From: Solibacillus sp. FSL R7-0668 | GTDB lineage: Bacteria; Bacillota; Bacilli; Bacillales_A; Planococcaceae | Length of the DNA: 64,000 nucleotides | Reading direction: 5' to 3' | NCBI RefSeq assembly: GCF_038006205.1 | Contig: NZ_JBBOUU010000001.1 | Coordinates: 2,606,001 to 2,670,000 of the forward strand | Shown here: piece by piece, positions 35,578 to 46,325 of the stretch | Position numbering within the stretch: the first letter of the stretch is position 1 | Layout of the letters: every line of letters begins with the position of its first letter | Translations under genes and position numbers: made by a program | The notes under the pieces: generated by a model | The model's database searches: none | Told to the model about the DNA's origin: nothing | Seen by the model: the letters and a program-made list of their open reading frames with translations, nothing else

Positions 35578-37899
35578 TCAAGAACTCAATCGTTCGTCAA
35601 ACCAATGCTTTAGCTCACTATATGTAGCATATAAAAGTTTTTGCTCCAGCTCAATTTGTTTTGAACGCATTTTATATGACGGTGCCTCTGATAATGCTTT
35701 CTTCGGCGCATGATCATTAACAGTCGTCAAACCATTCTCTATTGTAACAAATCCTAGCTCAAAAAACACTTTTGTCATAAACTTAATTACTTCGATATTG
35801 AGTCCGATATGTTGCGATAATTGTTGAATATGCTGATTCAGATTAAAGGCAGGACGTTTTTTTAAGAAACCGTAGTACCATTTAAAATGATCGCGTGTAG
35901 GCATCCCATTAAAGTAGGCCGAGTTTTTTGTATAAAAATGTGCATAAATTCGTTCAATCTTTGCAGTTTGTAATAATGCCTCCAAAATGGCTACATTTTC
36001 AGGCAAATCAAGTAGTACGAGATTACGCTGTATAGTAGTGAAATCCGTTTGTGCTGTTACAAGGACAATCTCTTTCGGAATCGCCTCTGTATATTCTTGT
36101 TTTGTTTGCTCTGTAAAGGCGATAAAGTCCGTTTGCTCAATCGGTATTTTAGCAAGCCAATGCGCTGTTTGGCTTTTTCCACGGTAATCATACAGCTGCC
36201 ATTCCTTGACCCCAACATCTTGAATCATAAATTGCGGCTTTTTATTCCCTTGCCACTCATTAATTTGCAAATCACCAACGAGCGATAAATCAATGCCATA
36301 CGAAATTTCATCGAATAAATAGCCTTTGCCAAAGCCAATAGCATCGAGTGTCGCGTAGGCATCTTCTAGCTCCATTTTTAAATGATTTTCTGCTGAACCA
36401 ATTTTACGCATCGATTTGACTTTAACATTTTGAATTGCGAAGTTTGGTTTCGGAAACTCTGTCCCAAATGGCGCTAATTGACGAATTTCTTCAATCGCTT
36501 CCACTGAAATTTCGTTTAAGGTAATCGGCACATCAATATGTAGCTTTTGAATGAGCTGTTCTTCGGTTAAACAGGCACTTGCTTGGTCATGCAGACGCTG
36601 ACGTAACTCATCAACATGTTCCAATGGTAACGTCATCCCAGCTGCCATTGGATGCCCACCGAAATGCGGTAATAGTTCACGGTTTTTGGCTAATTCATTA
36701 TACAAATGGAAGCCTTCAATACTACGCGCAGACCCCTTGGCAATGCCTTTTTCATGGTTCAAAGAGAGCACAATCGTTGGGCGATAATATTTCTCCACTA
36801 AACGAGATGCAACAATCCCTACAACACCAGGGTTCCAGTTTTCTCCCGCAACTACTAACACAAGGGAGTCCTTTATTTGCGGTGAGCTTTCTATCATTGT
36901 TATCGCTGCATTCGCAATTTCCTCAACGATTTTTTTACGCTCGGTATTTTGGTCATTTAACTGTTTGGCTAAATCGTTTGCCTCTATTGGATTTTCGCTC
37001 ATTAAAAAATGAACCCCTGGCTGTGCGTCACCTAATCGACCAATTGCATTTAAGCGTGGTCCAAAATAAAAGCCGACTGTTTCTTCATTAATATCCTTTT
37101 GGCTTACTCCAGATGCCTCAGAAAGGGCAGGAACCCAAGGATTGTGCGACTGTTGTAATGCCTGTAACCCACGCTGAACAAGATAGCGGTTTTCGCCAAC
37201 GAGTGGTACTAAATCTGAAATTGTGCCCACTGCCACATATTCAAATAAATGTTCAGGTAGCTCCCCATATAAAGCATGCGCTAATTTAAAGGCCACTCCT
37301 ACACCTGCAAGCTCTCCAAACGGATAATGCCCTTCTGGTACACGCGGATGCACGATGACATTGGCATCAGGCAATACATCTCCTGCTTCATGGTGATCGG
37401 TAATGATGACATCCATTCCAAGCTCGCGCGCTAATTTTACTTGCTCGATGCCACTGATGCCGTTATCGACTGTAATTATGAGCTGTACGCCATCTGCATG
37501 TGCTTGGCGGAATAATTCTTCATTCGGTCCATAGCCATGCTTAAATCGATTTGGAATGACAAAATCGACATCCGACCCTAAATCTAGCAGCACATTTAGC
37601 AGAACGGTCGTACTTGTTATGCCGTCCGCGTCATAATCTCCATATACTAAAATCTTTTCACCACTGTCTAGAGCCTGTTCAATTCGTGCGACAGCCTCTT
37701 CCATACCTGCCATTAAAAACGGATCATGGTAATCATCCGAATTGATTGTTAGTAAAGGTTTCGCTTGTTCTACTGTCTCACAGCCACGTGCAATTAAGAT
37801 TTTTGCAGTAATGGATGAAATCTTTAGCTGTGACGTGAATTGTTTGATAAGTTCTTCATTTGGTTTTTGAATTGTCCACAGTTTTTGTGACTGAATCAT
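35578..37899 (-). CDS. recJ: single-strand-specific DNA exonuclease RecJ
   Basis: RecJ is a 5'-3' single-strand exonuclease in recombination and mismatch repair. The 773-residue protein has the DHH-family motifs DYDADGITS near residue 80 and DHHEAGD near 156, then the DHHA1 part (RSIEGFHLYNEL, FGGHPMAAGMT) and the extra C-terminal domain typical of Bacillus RecJ. It is 15 bases upstream of apt, so cotranscribed. Confidence 0.95.
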   Translation of the reverse strand: MIQSQKLWTIQKPNEELIKQFTSQLKISSITAKILIARGCETVEQAKPLLTINSDDYHDPFLMAGMEEAVARIEQALDSGEKILVYGDYDADGITSTTVLLNVLLDLGSDVDFVIPNRFKHGYGPNEELFRQAHADGVQLIITVDNGISGIEQVKLARELGMDVIITDHHEAGDVLPDANVIVHPRVPEGHYPFGELAGVGVAFKLAHALYGELPEHLFEYVAVGTISDLVPLVGENRYLVQRGLQALQQSHNPWVPALSEASGVSQKDINEETVGFYFGPRLNAIGRLGDAQPGVHFLMSENPIEANDLAKQLNDQNTERKKIVEEIANAAITMIESSPQIKDSLVLVVAGENWNPGVVGIVASRLVEKYYRPTIVLSLNHEKGIAKGSARSIEGFHLYNELAKNRELLPHFGGHPMAAGMTLPLEHVDELRQRLHDQASACLTEEQLIQKLHIDVPITLNEISVEAIEEIRQLAPFGTEFPKPNFAIQNVKVKSMRKIGSAENHLKMELEDAYATLDAIGFGKGYLFDEISYGIDLSLVGDLQINEWQGNKKPQFMIQDVGVKEWQLYDYRGKSQTAHWLAKIPIEQTDFIAFTEQTKQEYTEAIPKEIVLVTAQTDFTTIQRNLVLLDLPENVAILEALLQTAKIERIYAHFYTKNSAYFNGMPTRDHFKWYYGFLKKRPAFNLNQHIQQLSQHIGLNIEVIKFMTKVFFELGFVTIENGLTTVNDHAPKKALSEAPSYKMRSKQIELEQKLLYATYSELKHWFDERLSS

Positions 37900-37968
37900 G
37901 TCATTTCACTTCCTCATGCAGTCCATTATACAAAAAATAAAGCGGGTTTCCTAAGGTTTCCTTCCAAA

Positions 37969-38009
37969 TAAAAAAAGATGCTTTGTGAATCGTTCTACAA
38001 AACATCTTT
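37969..38009 (-). terminator. terminator of the LapA-domain gene
   Basis: AAAGATGCTTTGT (37974-37986) and ACAAAACATCTTT (37997-38009) form a near-perfect stem. T7 follows on the minus strand (complement of 37970-37976). Confidence 0.8.
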
Positions 38010-38015
38010 CCATTT

Positions 38016-38384
38016 TTATTGAGCATTGATTCTTTTCGAAACCTCTGAAGACTCCTCCTCAACAATTGCCGAAACACTGCGCTCACTCAATTGTTCTTTT
38101 AAACGTAGAAGTTCGCTATCCTTTTCATTAATAATTGTTCGGGCATTGTCCAATTCTTTTCGTATCATTTTGATTTTGTGCTCACTGTTAAACATTCGGA
38201 AAGCCGAAAAGCAAAAGCTAATAATAAATCCAACCAAAACCGAGCTTAAAATGACTAGAATTAATGGCCAATATGCTTCACCGAATACATAATCAACCGG
38301 AACCCTTTCAACATTTACCGTTGCAAAAATGGCAATAATAAGTGCAAATAGCAGCCCTACAACAAATGTCCATTGCATTTTCAT
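38016..38384 (-). CDS. LapA-domain membrane protein
   Basis: A 122-residue protein with two membrane spans (about residues 5-25 and 40-60) forming a LapA/DUF1049 domain, then a cytoplasmic coiled coil rich in charged residues (RKELDNARTIINEKDSELLRLKEQL). Function is not known; related enterobacterial LapA proteins act in lipopolysaccharide regulation, which cannot apply directly here. The ATG at 38384 follows GGTGAG. The family is found between recJ and secDF in Bacillus (yrvD). Confidence 0.75.
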   Translation of the reverse strand: MKMQWTFVVGLLFALIIAIFATVNVERVPVDYVFGEAYWPLILVILSSVLVGFIISFCFSAFRMFNSEHKIKMIRKELDNARTIINEKDSELLRLKEQLSERSVSAIVEEESSEVSKRINAQ

Positions 38385-38454
38385 CATCGTCTCACCCACT
38401 CTTATAAAATGACTATCTAGTTATTTCTATTCCCATTTTATACATTCCGCAAAA

Positions 38455-38492
38455 CTAAAAGCACCCGATAAATAAATATTTATCAGGTGCTT
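38455..38492 (-). terminator. secDF terminator
   Basis: AAGCACCcGATAAATA and TATTTATCaGGTGCTT pair over about 15 bp around AA. On the minus strand TTTTAGTTTT follows. Confidence 0.8.
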
Positions 38493-38502
38493 ACATGTTC
38501 TA

Positions 38503-40776
38503 TTAAACTTGTGGCTCGTCTGAACCCCATTGTTTTTTCTCTTTTTTCACAACAGCCGTACCCTTTTTGTCCATTTCGCGAGACTTTAATGTGTACCAAA
38601 CTTGCGCTGCGATACAAATTGATGAGTACATACCTGTAACTAAACCAATTAGTAAGGCAATCGAGAAGTTTTGAATCGATGGTGCACCTAAGAAAATAAG
38701 CGCAATGACTACGATAATAACCGTTAATACCGTATTAATCGAGCGTCCCATCGTTTGACGCAGTGATTTGTTGACGATTAAGGCAAGCTCTTCCTTCGTA
38801 GTAATCGAACCTGCACGATCAATATTTTCACGAATCCGGTCAAACGTTACAATCGTATCGTTGATCGAATAACCAACAATCGTTAATACCGCTGCGATAA
38901 ATGTAATGTCTACCTCTAGACGTAGAATACTGAAAATCACCACAATAAAGAATACGTCATGCAGTAAAGAAGCAATTGCCCCTAGACCCATGCGCCATTC
39001 AAAACGAACTGCTACATAAATGATAATGCCTAGTGCCGCTAATGATAAGGCATAAATCGCATTTTTTGCTAACTCTTTACCAACTGTTGCTGAAACGGTG
39101 CTTAAGCTTGGCTCATGCCCGTATTGATCCATAACAGCTGCTTTAAAGTCTAATACTTCTTTTTGTGTGAAGTCGGTTTTATAACGCATAACCGCGATAT
39201 TTTGATCATCTCCTGAAATGACAACATCTTCATTGGCGAAGCCGATTTCATCTAAGTAATCCACAACCTCTTCTTGTTTTAACGCTTGGTCCGCTAAAAT
39301 TTCGACACGAGTACCTTGTGAGAAATCAATGCCTAAGTTGAGTTTGAACACGCCAAGCACGACAATACCGATGACAAGAATAATCGATGATAGCGCATAG
39401 AATTTTTTACGATTCTGTACGAAATCCAGCTTATCAAATTTTGTTGTTAAATCTAAAGAAGTAATATTATCCTCTAAATTATGCTGCTTTGACTTTGGAA
39501 TACCAAACCATGCTGGATTGCTAAAGTAGCCACTATTTACTAATAGTCCTTGTAACATACGTGAACCCCATACCGCTGTTACAAATGATAATAAGATCGA
39601 AATGATTAATGTTGTTGCGAAGCCTTTTACCGAGCTTGTACCAAAGTAGAATAATACAACCGCTGCCAGTAAAGTCGTTAACTGTGCATCGATAATAGCT
39701 GATAAGGACTGTTTTGAACCTAATTTAAAGGCATCTTTTACCGTATGCCCTACACGTAATTCTTCACGAATACGCTCGGCCGTTAAAATATTCGCATCTA
39801 CTGCCATACCAATACCTAATACAATTGCTGCAATACCCGGTAATGTTAATACCGCATTGATTCCGTTAAATACGATTAATACTAAGTAAGTGAATACTGA
39901 TAATGTAATGATTGAAATAAACCCTGGTAAACGGTAGTACAGTAACATGAAGACGAAAATTAAAATAACGCCGACAACACCCGCAAATACTGTATCATTT
40001 AAAGCATCTTTACCAAACTGTGCACCAATCGAAGTGGAGTATTTTTCAGTTAATTTTACAGGTAATGAACCCGAGTTTAATATTGACGCAAAGTGTTTTG
40101 TTTCATCAACAGTAAAGTTACCTGAAATCATAACATCTGTCGTATTTAGTACTTGTGTAACAGAGGCAGCTGATTCAAACTTTTGCTCATCTGCTGGCTT
40201 TTGAATTTCAGCAGCATATGAATCTACGCCCTCTTCAAAATCTAACCAAACGACTAATAGGTTATTTGGTGCACCCATATCTTTTACTTTTTGTGTTACT
40301 TCAGCAAATTTTGCTGCATCTTTTAATGTTAATGTAACGATTGGACGGTTTTGTTCATCAAATGATGCATTTGCACCACCCTCTTTTAAATCCGTACCAT
40401 CTAATAAAATGTTATCATTCACATCACGGAATGTTAAATTGGCCGTACTTGATAAGAGCTCACGCGCAGATGATTGATCATCTAAGCCCGCTAGCTGTAC
40501 GCGAATACGGTCTTCTCCTTCAATTTGAATGCTCGGCTCACTAACACCAAACATATTTACACGATTATTCAGCGCTGCTGCCGTATCTGCAAGCACCTTT
40601 TGTGTAACTTCTTGTCCATCTACCAATGATTCGACTTCATAAAGAACCTCGAATCCACCCTGAAGGTCTAAGCCGAGTCTTACATCGTTTAGCACCTTCT
40701 CTACCGTTGTGCCCATTCCTGTAAATAGCAATGCTACAACAAGAACAAACGTAATAATACGGTTTGCTAATTTCAT
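38503..40776 (-). CDS. secDF: SecDF protein-export subunit (fused SecD-SecF)
   Basis: SecDF uses proton flow to pull exported proteins through SecYEG. At 757 residues it is a fusion, as in other Bacillales: the SecD half (about 1-430, with LGLDLQGGFEVLYEV near the start and GIGMAVDANILTAERIREE) and the SecF half (about 440-757, LGIDFSQGTRVEI and GYSINDTIVTFDRIRENI). About 12 membrane spans are expected. GAGGAGG precedes the ATG. Confidence 0.96.
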   Translation of the reverse strand: MKLANRIITFVLVVALLFTGMGTTVEKVLNDVRLGLDLQGGFEVLYEVESLVDGQEVTQKVLADTAAALNNRVNMFGVSEPSIQIEGEDRIRVQLAGLDDQSSARELLSSTANLTFRDVNDNILLDGTDLKEGGANASFDEQNRPIVTLTLKDAAKFAEVTQKVKDMGAPNNLLVVWLDFEEGVDSYAAEIQKPADEQKFESAASVTQVLNTTDVMISGNFTVDETKHFASILNSGSLPVKLTEKYSTSIGAQFGKDALNDTVFAGVVGVILIFVFMLLYYRLPGFISIITLSVFTYLVLIVFNGINAVLTLPGIAAIVLGIGMAVDANILTAERIREELRVGHTVKDAFKLGSKQSLSAIIDAQLTTLLAAVVLFYFGTSSVKGFATTLIISILLSFVTAVWGSRMLQGLLVNSGYFSNPAWFGIPKSKQHNLEDNITSLDLTTKFDKLDFVQNRKKFYALSSIILVIGIVVLGVFKLNLGIDFSQGTRVEILADQALKQEEVVDYLDEIGFANEDVVISGDDQNIAVMRYKTDFTQKEVLDFKAAVMDQYGHEPSLSTVSATVGKELAKNAIYALSLAALGIIIYVAVRFEWRMGLGAIASLLHDVFFIVVIFSILRLEVDITFIAAVLTIVGYSINDTIVTFDRIRENIDRAGSITTKEELALIVNKSLRQTMGRSINTVLTVIIVVIALIFLGAPSIQNFSIALLIGLVTGMYSSICIAAQVWYTLKSREMDKKGTAVVKKEKKQWGSDEPQV

Positions 40777-40883
40777 TTAAAAATCCTCCTCAATGTCGTA
40801 CAAAAAAGTACGAGCAAAAACATCAAGCTACATACCACAAACTATGTAATCATGGCGATTTATTTACTTTTTGCTTTTCAAAT

Positions 40884-40912
40884 ATAATATATCTCCGCGT
40901 TGAAAAGCGCAA
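40884..40912 (-). promoter_or_regulatory. candidate promoter of secDF
   Basis: TTGCGC (40912-40907) and TATTAT (40889-40884) are 17 bases apart on the minus strand, about 108 bases upstream of the secDF start. The remaining leader contains a small GTAC/GTAC dyad. Confidence 0.4.
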
Positions 40913-40987
40913 CACTCTCATTATGAAACAGCTTGTGGAAACTGTCAAATTATTACTAGATATTACGATTTACTTTTTTACGAAAAT

Positions 40988-41293
40988 CTATTTTTTCGGA
41001 TCGAATAATTCGTCTAGCTCGTCCTTCGATAACATTTGCTGTACATCACTATGCTTCAATCCCTTTATTTGGATATAATTCAACAATTCTGAAGCACCTA
41101 CTCCTAAAATACCTGAAGCAAGCTCATGAAGCCTTAATTTTTGAACGTCCTGCTTACGCCAGATTTTATCAATGCAATAGCACCATACATCTTGCTCTGT
41201 AATAGAATTATAGCCAAAGTAATGAATTTCCTCGACTTTGTTTTTCAAAATTTCTTGAACTTGTTCATAAAGTTGTGAATACGGAATTTGCAT
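40988..41293 (-). CDS. comN: post-transcriptional regulator ComN
   Basis: A 101-residue protein of the ComN/YrzD type. In Bacillus subtilis ComN helps comE mRNA translation or localisation and interacts with DivIVA. The family pattern (VEEIHYFGYNSITEQDVWCYC, then LRLHELASGILGVGASELLNYIQIKGL) is present. The start at 41293 has AGGGGTG seven bases upstream. Its partner operon comE is in this same window at 278-3882. Confidence 0.88.
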   Translation of the reverse strand: MQIPYSQLYEQVQEILKNKVEEIHYFGYNSITEQDVWCYCIDKIWRKQDVQKLRLHELASGILGVGASELLNYIQIKGLKHSDVQQMLSKDELDELFDPKK

Positions 41294-41335
41294 AGCAATC
41301 ACCCCTACTGTAGGTTTTAACTTAATTTCATGGAG

Positions 41336-41343
41336 CATACGTT
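41336..41343 (+). promoter_or_regulatory. possible sigma-E -10 box of spoVB
   Basis: CATACGTT fits CATANNNT and lies about 40 bases before the TTG start of spoVB, which is sigma-E controlled in Bacillus subtilis. I see no good -35. Confidence 0.25.
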
Positions 41344-41381
41344 AATTGTATATGAATTCGAAAGGAGAGAGCAGAAGGTAA

Positions 41382-42887
41382 TTGGGCTCATTTTTAAAAG
41401 GAACATTATTTTTAATGTTCGTCATTTTCATATCTAAATGTTTTGGATTTCTTTACCGCATGCAATTTATGCGTATCGCAGGTGAAGAAGTTGTCGGGCT
41501 CTACATGACCGCCTATCCGACATTTATCTTTTTTATTTCTCTTATTCAATTAGGGATTCCGATTGCTGTGTCAAAGCTTATCGCTCAATATGATGCGACA
41601 CGCAAAAACGAGCAAACTGCAGCTGTTATGGCAAGCGCTATTAAACTATCTATCATTTCCATTATCGTATTTACACCAATCGTCTTACTCAGTACGCCTT
41701 TTATCGCAAAAACATTATTACATAATGAAAATTTAATTTTGACACTTTATATTAGCGTCTTCACGATTCCACTTGTCATCGTATCAAGTCTCATAAAAGC
41801 ATACTTACAAGGGTTAGCTAAAATTGCGCCTACCGCTTGGGCACAACTGCTTGAGCAAGTTGTTCGAATCGGACTAATCATGGCTGTTTTGCCGTATTTT
41901 GTTTCAACATCCCCTGCCAAAACCGCTGCAGCAGCAATGGGGATTACTGCGATTGGTGAAATTTTTTCATTATTATTTTTAAGCTACTTTTACTTCCGAG
42001 CAAAACGAAAACATGCAATAACTAAAAAATCTAATTCTTCTTTCACGAAACCGATTATGCAAATTGCTTTACCCTCTGCTGGGAGTAAATTATTCGGCAC
42101 ATTTACCTGGTTTTTAGAGCCGATTGTTTTTTTAAAGGCGTTGACTGTTGCTGGGCTAACTGCTGGTGCAGCCACTACACTATACGGGGTAATTTCTGGT
42201 GTACATATCCCATTATTATTATTCCCGGCATTCATTCCAAGTGCGTTATCAATTATACTTGTACCTGCTGTTAGTAGCGCCTTGGCACGCAATGATTTGC
42301 CCCTACTCACAAAACGAGTTAGCCATTCCTTAAGACTCAGCTCTCTCGTTGGCTGTATTGCTGCTACCGTATTCTTCATACATGGAGACGAATTGGTCAC
42401 TGTTTTGTTTCATTTAGAAGAAAATCGAGGCTACATGAAAGTTTTAGCACCTATTTTTTATTTTTATTATATTCAAAGTCCACTACATGCCATTTTACAG
42501 GCGATGGACGAGGCACAAGCCGCTATGATGAACTCGATTTATGGTGGTCTCGGCAAACTGTTTTTATTATTTTTCCTTGCGTCTCAGCCGGAAATTCAAG
42601 AATTTGGTGCTATTATTGCCATTGGTTTTGGCGTGTTAATCACGTCCTTTCTACACATCGCCTCCATTAAGCAACAGCCCAAAATTCGTGTAGGCTTCCG
42701 ATTTTTTATTTTGCCCTATAGTGTATTTATCGTTACAGCAGCAGTTTTGCCTACCTACACGCACCAATATCCACTGACAATTCAAATTATGATAACACTT
42801 GTCGTTACCGTTGTATTACTTCTTCTTACAAAACAAATTCGCATTCAAGATATTTTATACATTCGGACGATCTTTTCGCGCTCGTAA
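41382..42887 (+). CDS. spoVB: stage V sporulation protein B
   Basis: SpoVB is a MOP-superfamily (MurJ-like) flippase needed for spore cortex synthesis, probably moving lipid-linked precursors in the mother cell. The 501-residue protein has about 14 membrane spans, starts GSFLKGTLFLMFVIFISKCFGF and has the conserved YPTFIFFISLIQLGIPIAVSKLI segment. The TTG start is preceded by AAAGGAGA (14 bases) and AGAAGG (3 bases), neither ideally spaced. It is the only plus-strand gene in this stretch and overlaps yrbG tail to tail by 33 bases. Confidence 0.9.
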   Translation: MGSFLKGTLFLMFVIFISKCFGFLYRMQFMRIAGEEVVGLYMTAYPTFIFFISLIQLGIPIAVSKLIAQYDATRKNEQTAAVMASAIKLSIISIIVFTPIVLLSTPFIAKTLLHNENLILTLYISVFTIPLVIVSSLIKAYLQGLAKIAPTAWAQLLEQVVRIGLIMAVLPYFVSTSPAKTAAAAMGITAIGEIFSLLFLSYFYFRAKRKHAITKKSNSSFTKPIMQIALPSAGSKLFGTFTWFLEPIVFLKALTVAGLTAGAATTLYGVISGVHIPLLLFPAFIPSALSIILVPAVSSALARNDLPLLTKRVSHSLRLSSLVGCIAATVFFIHGDELVTVLFHLEENRGYMKVLAPIFYFYYIQSPLHAILQAMDEAQAAMMNSIYGGLGKLFLLFFLASQPEIQEFGAIIAIGFGVLITSFLHIASIKQQPKIRVGFRFFILPYSVFIVTAAVLPTYTHQYPLTIQIMITLVVTVVLLLLTKQIRIQDILYIRTIFSRS

Positions 42888-43508
42888 TTGGACAAACCAC
42901 TTTCCATGATCATAGCTACAATAAAAAATATCTCTAATATTAGTATAACCTTGTAGCATCAGTTCGTGCTCAAGCCAAGCTACATCTTTATTAATAATTT
43001 TCAAATGTCGCTGATCCACATATCCATCTAGTACAAGTGGTAAAATTACCGGGTCTTGGTCCTTTAGATAGATGGACAATTTTCCAGACTGCTCTAAAAA
43101 TGCATAGGCCACATCCTGTACAGTGCTCACACCCTGCTCACGTAATTGCTGTAGCAAATCATCTAAATTATAGCGCTGCTTTTTCATTTCAGCTTCACAA
43201 AGCCAGCCGTCACGAATGATTAAGGTCGGGTCGCCTTCAATAAAATCACGTAACTTTTTATTTTTTAAAATAAACCAGGAATTCACATACTGAATGAGAA
43301 ATAATACACCAATTGGTAATATATCCTTCACTAAATCATGATTCAAATCATCCAAAGCAAGTGCTGCCACTTCTGCCATTAAAACAAAAATTGCCAAGTC
43401 GACAATGCTCAATTCGCCAACTTCTCGCTTGCCCATTAAGCGAAAAACAACAAGTAAAATAATATATAAAAAGATTGTTCTACCACTAATCAGTAAATAA
43501 TCATTCAT
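42855..43508 (-). CDS. yrbG: DUF421 membrane protein YrbG
   Basis: A 217-residue DUF421 protein with three N-terminal membrane spans followed by the conserved FIEGDPTLIIRDG segment and a soluble C-terminal domain. Relatives (for example YetF) appear in spore germination and resistance contexts, but the function is not established. AGGAGGTG precedes the ATG. Its last 33 bases overlap the end of spoVB on the other strand. Confidence 0.88.
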   Translation of the reverse strand: MNDYLLISGRTIFLYIILLVVFRLMGKREVGELSIVDLAIFVLMAEVAALALDDLNHDLVKDILPIGVLFLIQYVNSWFILKNKKLRDFIEGDPTLIIRDGWLCEAEMKKQRYNLDDLLQQLREQGVSTVQDVAYAFLEQSGKLSIYLKDQDPVILPLVLDGYVDQRHLKIINKDVAWLEHELMLQGYTNIRDIFYCSYDHGKWFVQLRARKDRPNV

Positions 43509-43552
43509 ATGATCACCTCCTAATTAGCATGAACAATAATAGAAAATTCATA

Positions 43553-43590
43553 CAAAAAAGGCTTGCAGAATCTACTTCCACAAGCCTTTT
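43553..43590 (-). terminator. terminator downstream of yajC
   Basis: AAAAGGCTTG (43556-43565) pairs with CAAGCCTTTT (43581-43590). T6 follows on the minus strand. Confidence 0.8.
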
Positions 43591-43595
43591 ACTTA

Positions 43596-43856
43596 TTACA
43601 CTGATTCTACACGACCAATTGCTTGGCGTTCGAATTTTAAACGTGTGTTACCATCAACTAATAAATATACAGTTGTATCTTCAATTGCGTCGACTTCACC
43701 ATGTAATCCACCAACTGTAACGACTTTATCGCCACGTTTTAAACTATTTTGCATTTGTGCCGTTGCTTTTTGACGTTTTTGTGCTGGTCGAATTAATATG
43801 AACCACATCGCAATGAACATTACGATAATCGGTAAAAATTGTACTAAAGCATCCAT
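43596..43856 (-). CDS. yajC: Sec translocase accessory subunit YajC
   Basis: An 86-residue protein with one N-terminal membrane span (LPIIVMFIAMWFILIRPAQKR) followed by the family segment MQNSLKRGDKVVTVGGLHG. YajC associates with SecDF. ATG at 43856 is taken as start; TTG at 43862 is also possible, both lying after AAGGGGGG. It is downstream of tgt, the conserved order. Confidence 0.93.
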   Translation of the reverse strand: MDALVQFLPIIVMFIAMWFILIRPAQKRQKATAQMQNSLKRGDKVVTVGGLHGEVDAIEDTTVYLLVDGNTRLKFERQAIGRVESV

Positions 43857-43979
43857 TCTCAAATTGCCCCCCTTCTATATCTCACTTTCATAGTATAGTA
43901 TAAACTTACGCAATTTTGCGCAAAAAAACTCTAAAATTTCTCAAAAATTTATAGAACCGCTCATTTTTCATTCAAACCG

Positions 43980-45137
<1,158 letters not shown>

Positions 45138-45196
45138 CTATAATTCCTCGCTTTTCTAAAGTATTAACACTACTTCGAATCTTTTACACCTTGGCG

Positions 45197-45229
45197 TAAA
45201 AAACACCTACCACTCATTGTAGTAGGTGC
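45197..45229 (-). terminator. queA terminator
   Basis: CACCTAC (45204-45210) and GTAGGTG (45222-45228) form the stem. On the minus strand six T residues follow (complement of 45198-45203). Confidence 0.8.
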
Positions 45230-45271
45230 ACACAAATACTAATTGTATAGAGATTATAGCCTAAATGCAAA

Positions 45272-46309
45272 TTACTTCTTCGGACGAATAAACATCGCGT
45301 CACCAAAGCTAAAGAAGCGATATTTTTCTTCCACTGCTTTTTCATAGGCATTCATAATCGTTTCCTTTGAAGCTAATGCACTGACAAGCATGACTAGTGT
45401 TGACTTTGGTAAATGGAAGTTTGTAATTAATCCATCGATTGCTTGATAGGTAAAGCCCGGGAAAATGAAGATATTTGTCCAGCCTTGTGAAGCTACGATT
45501 TTACCGCCATGATCACGCGCAACAGTTTCTAATGTACGTGTTGAAGTTGTGCCAACAGAAATCACTTTACCGCCAGCATCTTTCACTCCTTGAATCGTGG
45601 CAGCTGCTTCCTCAGATACGCTGTAAAACTCGGAGTGCATATCATGGTCCTCAATGGAATCCACACTTACCGGACGGAATGTACCTAAGCCGACATGTAA
45701 TGTGATGAATACCACCTTTACCCCTTTTGCCTTAATGGCTTCCAGCAATTCTTCTGTGAAGTGAAGGCCAGCTGTTGGTGCTGCTGCCGAACCGCGCTCT
45801 TTTGCGAAGACCGTTTGATAGCGATCTTGGTCGTCTAATTTTTCGCGAATGTATGGTGGTAATGGCATTTCACCTAATTGGTCTAATATTTCATAAAAAA
45901 TGCCGTCGTACTCAAATTTGAATGTACGTCCACCATGATCTAACTCACCTGTACAAGTTGCGGTTAATAAGCCATTACCAAACGTCACAACTGTGCCCAC
46001 TTTGACACGCTTTGCAGGTTTCACTAATGTTTCCCACTCATCGTCATTCGTTTGCTTTAATAATAACAGCTCGATATGCGCCCCTGTTCCTTCTTTTTCA
46101 CCCATTAAACGAGCAGGTAAAACACGTGTATCATTTAATACAAGACAATCCCCTTCGTTTAATTCATCTAAAATATGTCCGAATTTATGATGTTCCAGTG
46201 CTAGAGAATCCGGATTGACAACCATTAAGCGACTCGCAGTACGGTCTAATAATGGGGTTTGGGCAATTAATTGTTCTGGTAAATGAAAATCAAAATCTTC
46301 TACTTTCAT
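45272..46309 (-). CDS. queA: S-adenosylmethionine:tRNA ribosyltransferase-isomerase
   Basis: QueA adds the epoxycyclopentane ring to preQ1 in tRNA. The 345-residue protein starts [17 protein letters not shown] and has the family blocks [19 protein letters not shown] and [17 protein letters not shown]. The start at 46309 has AAGGAAG about eight bases upstream; longer in-frame readings are unsupported. It is just downstream of ruvB, with a terminator between it and tgt. Confidence 0.96.
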   Translation of the reverse strand: MKVEDFDFHLPEQLIAQTPLLDRTASRLMVVNPDSLALEHHKFGHILDELNEGDCLVLNDTRVLPARLMGEKEGTGAHIELLLLKQTNDDEWETLVKPAKRVKVGTVVTFGNGLLTATCTGELDHGGRTFKFEYDGIFYEILDQLGEMPLPPYIREKLDDQDRYQTVFAKERGSAAAPTAGLHFTEELLEAIKAKGVKVVFITLHVGLGTFRPVSVDSIEDHDMHSEFYSVSEEAAATIQGVKDAGGKVISVGTTSTRTLETVARDHGGKIVASQGWTNIFIFPGFTYQAIDGLITNFHLPKSTLVMLVSALASKETIMNAYEKAVEEKYRFFSFGDAMFIRPKK

Positions 46310-46325
46310 GCTGATTACTTCCTTC

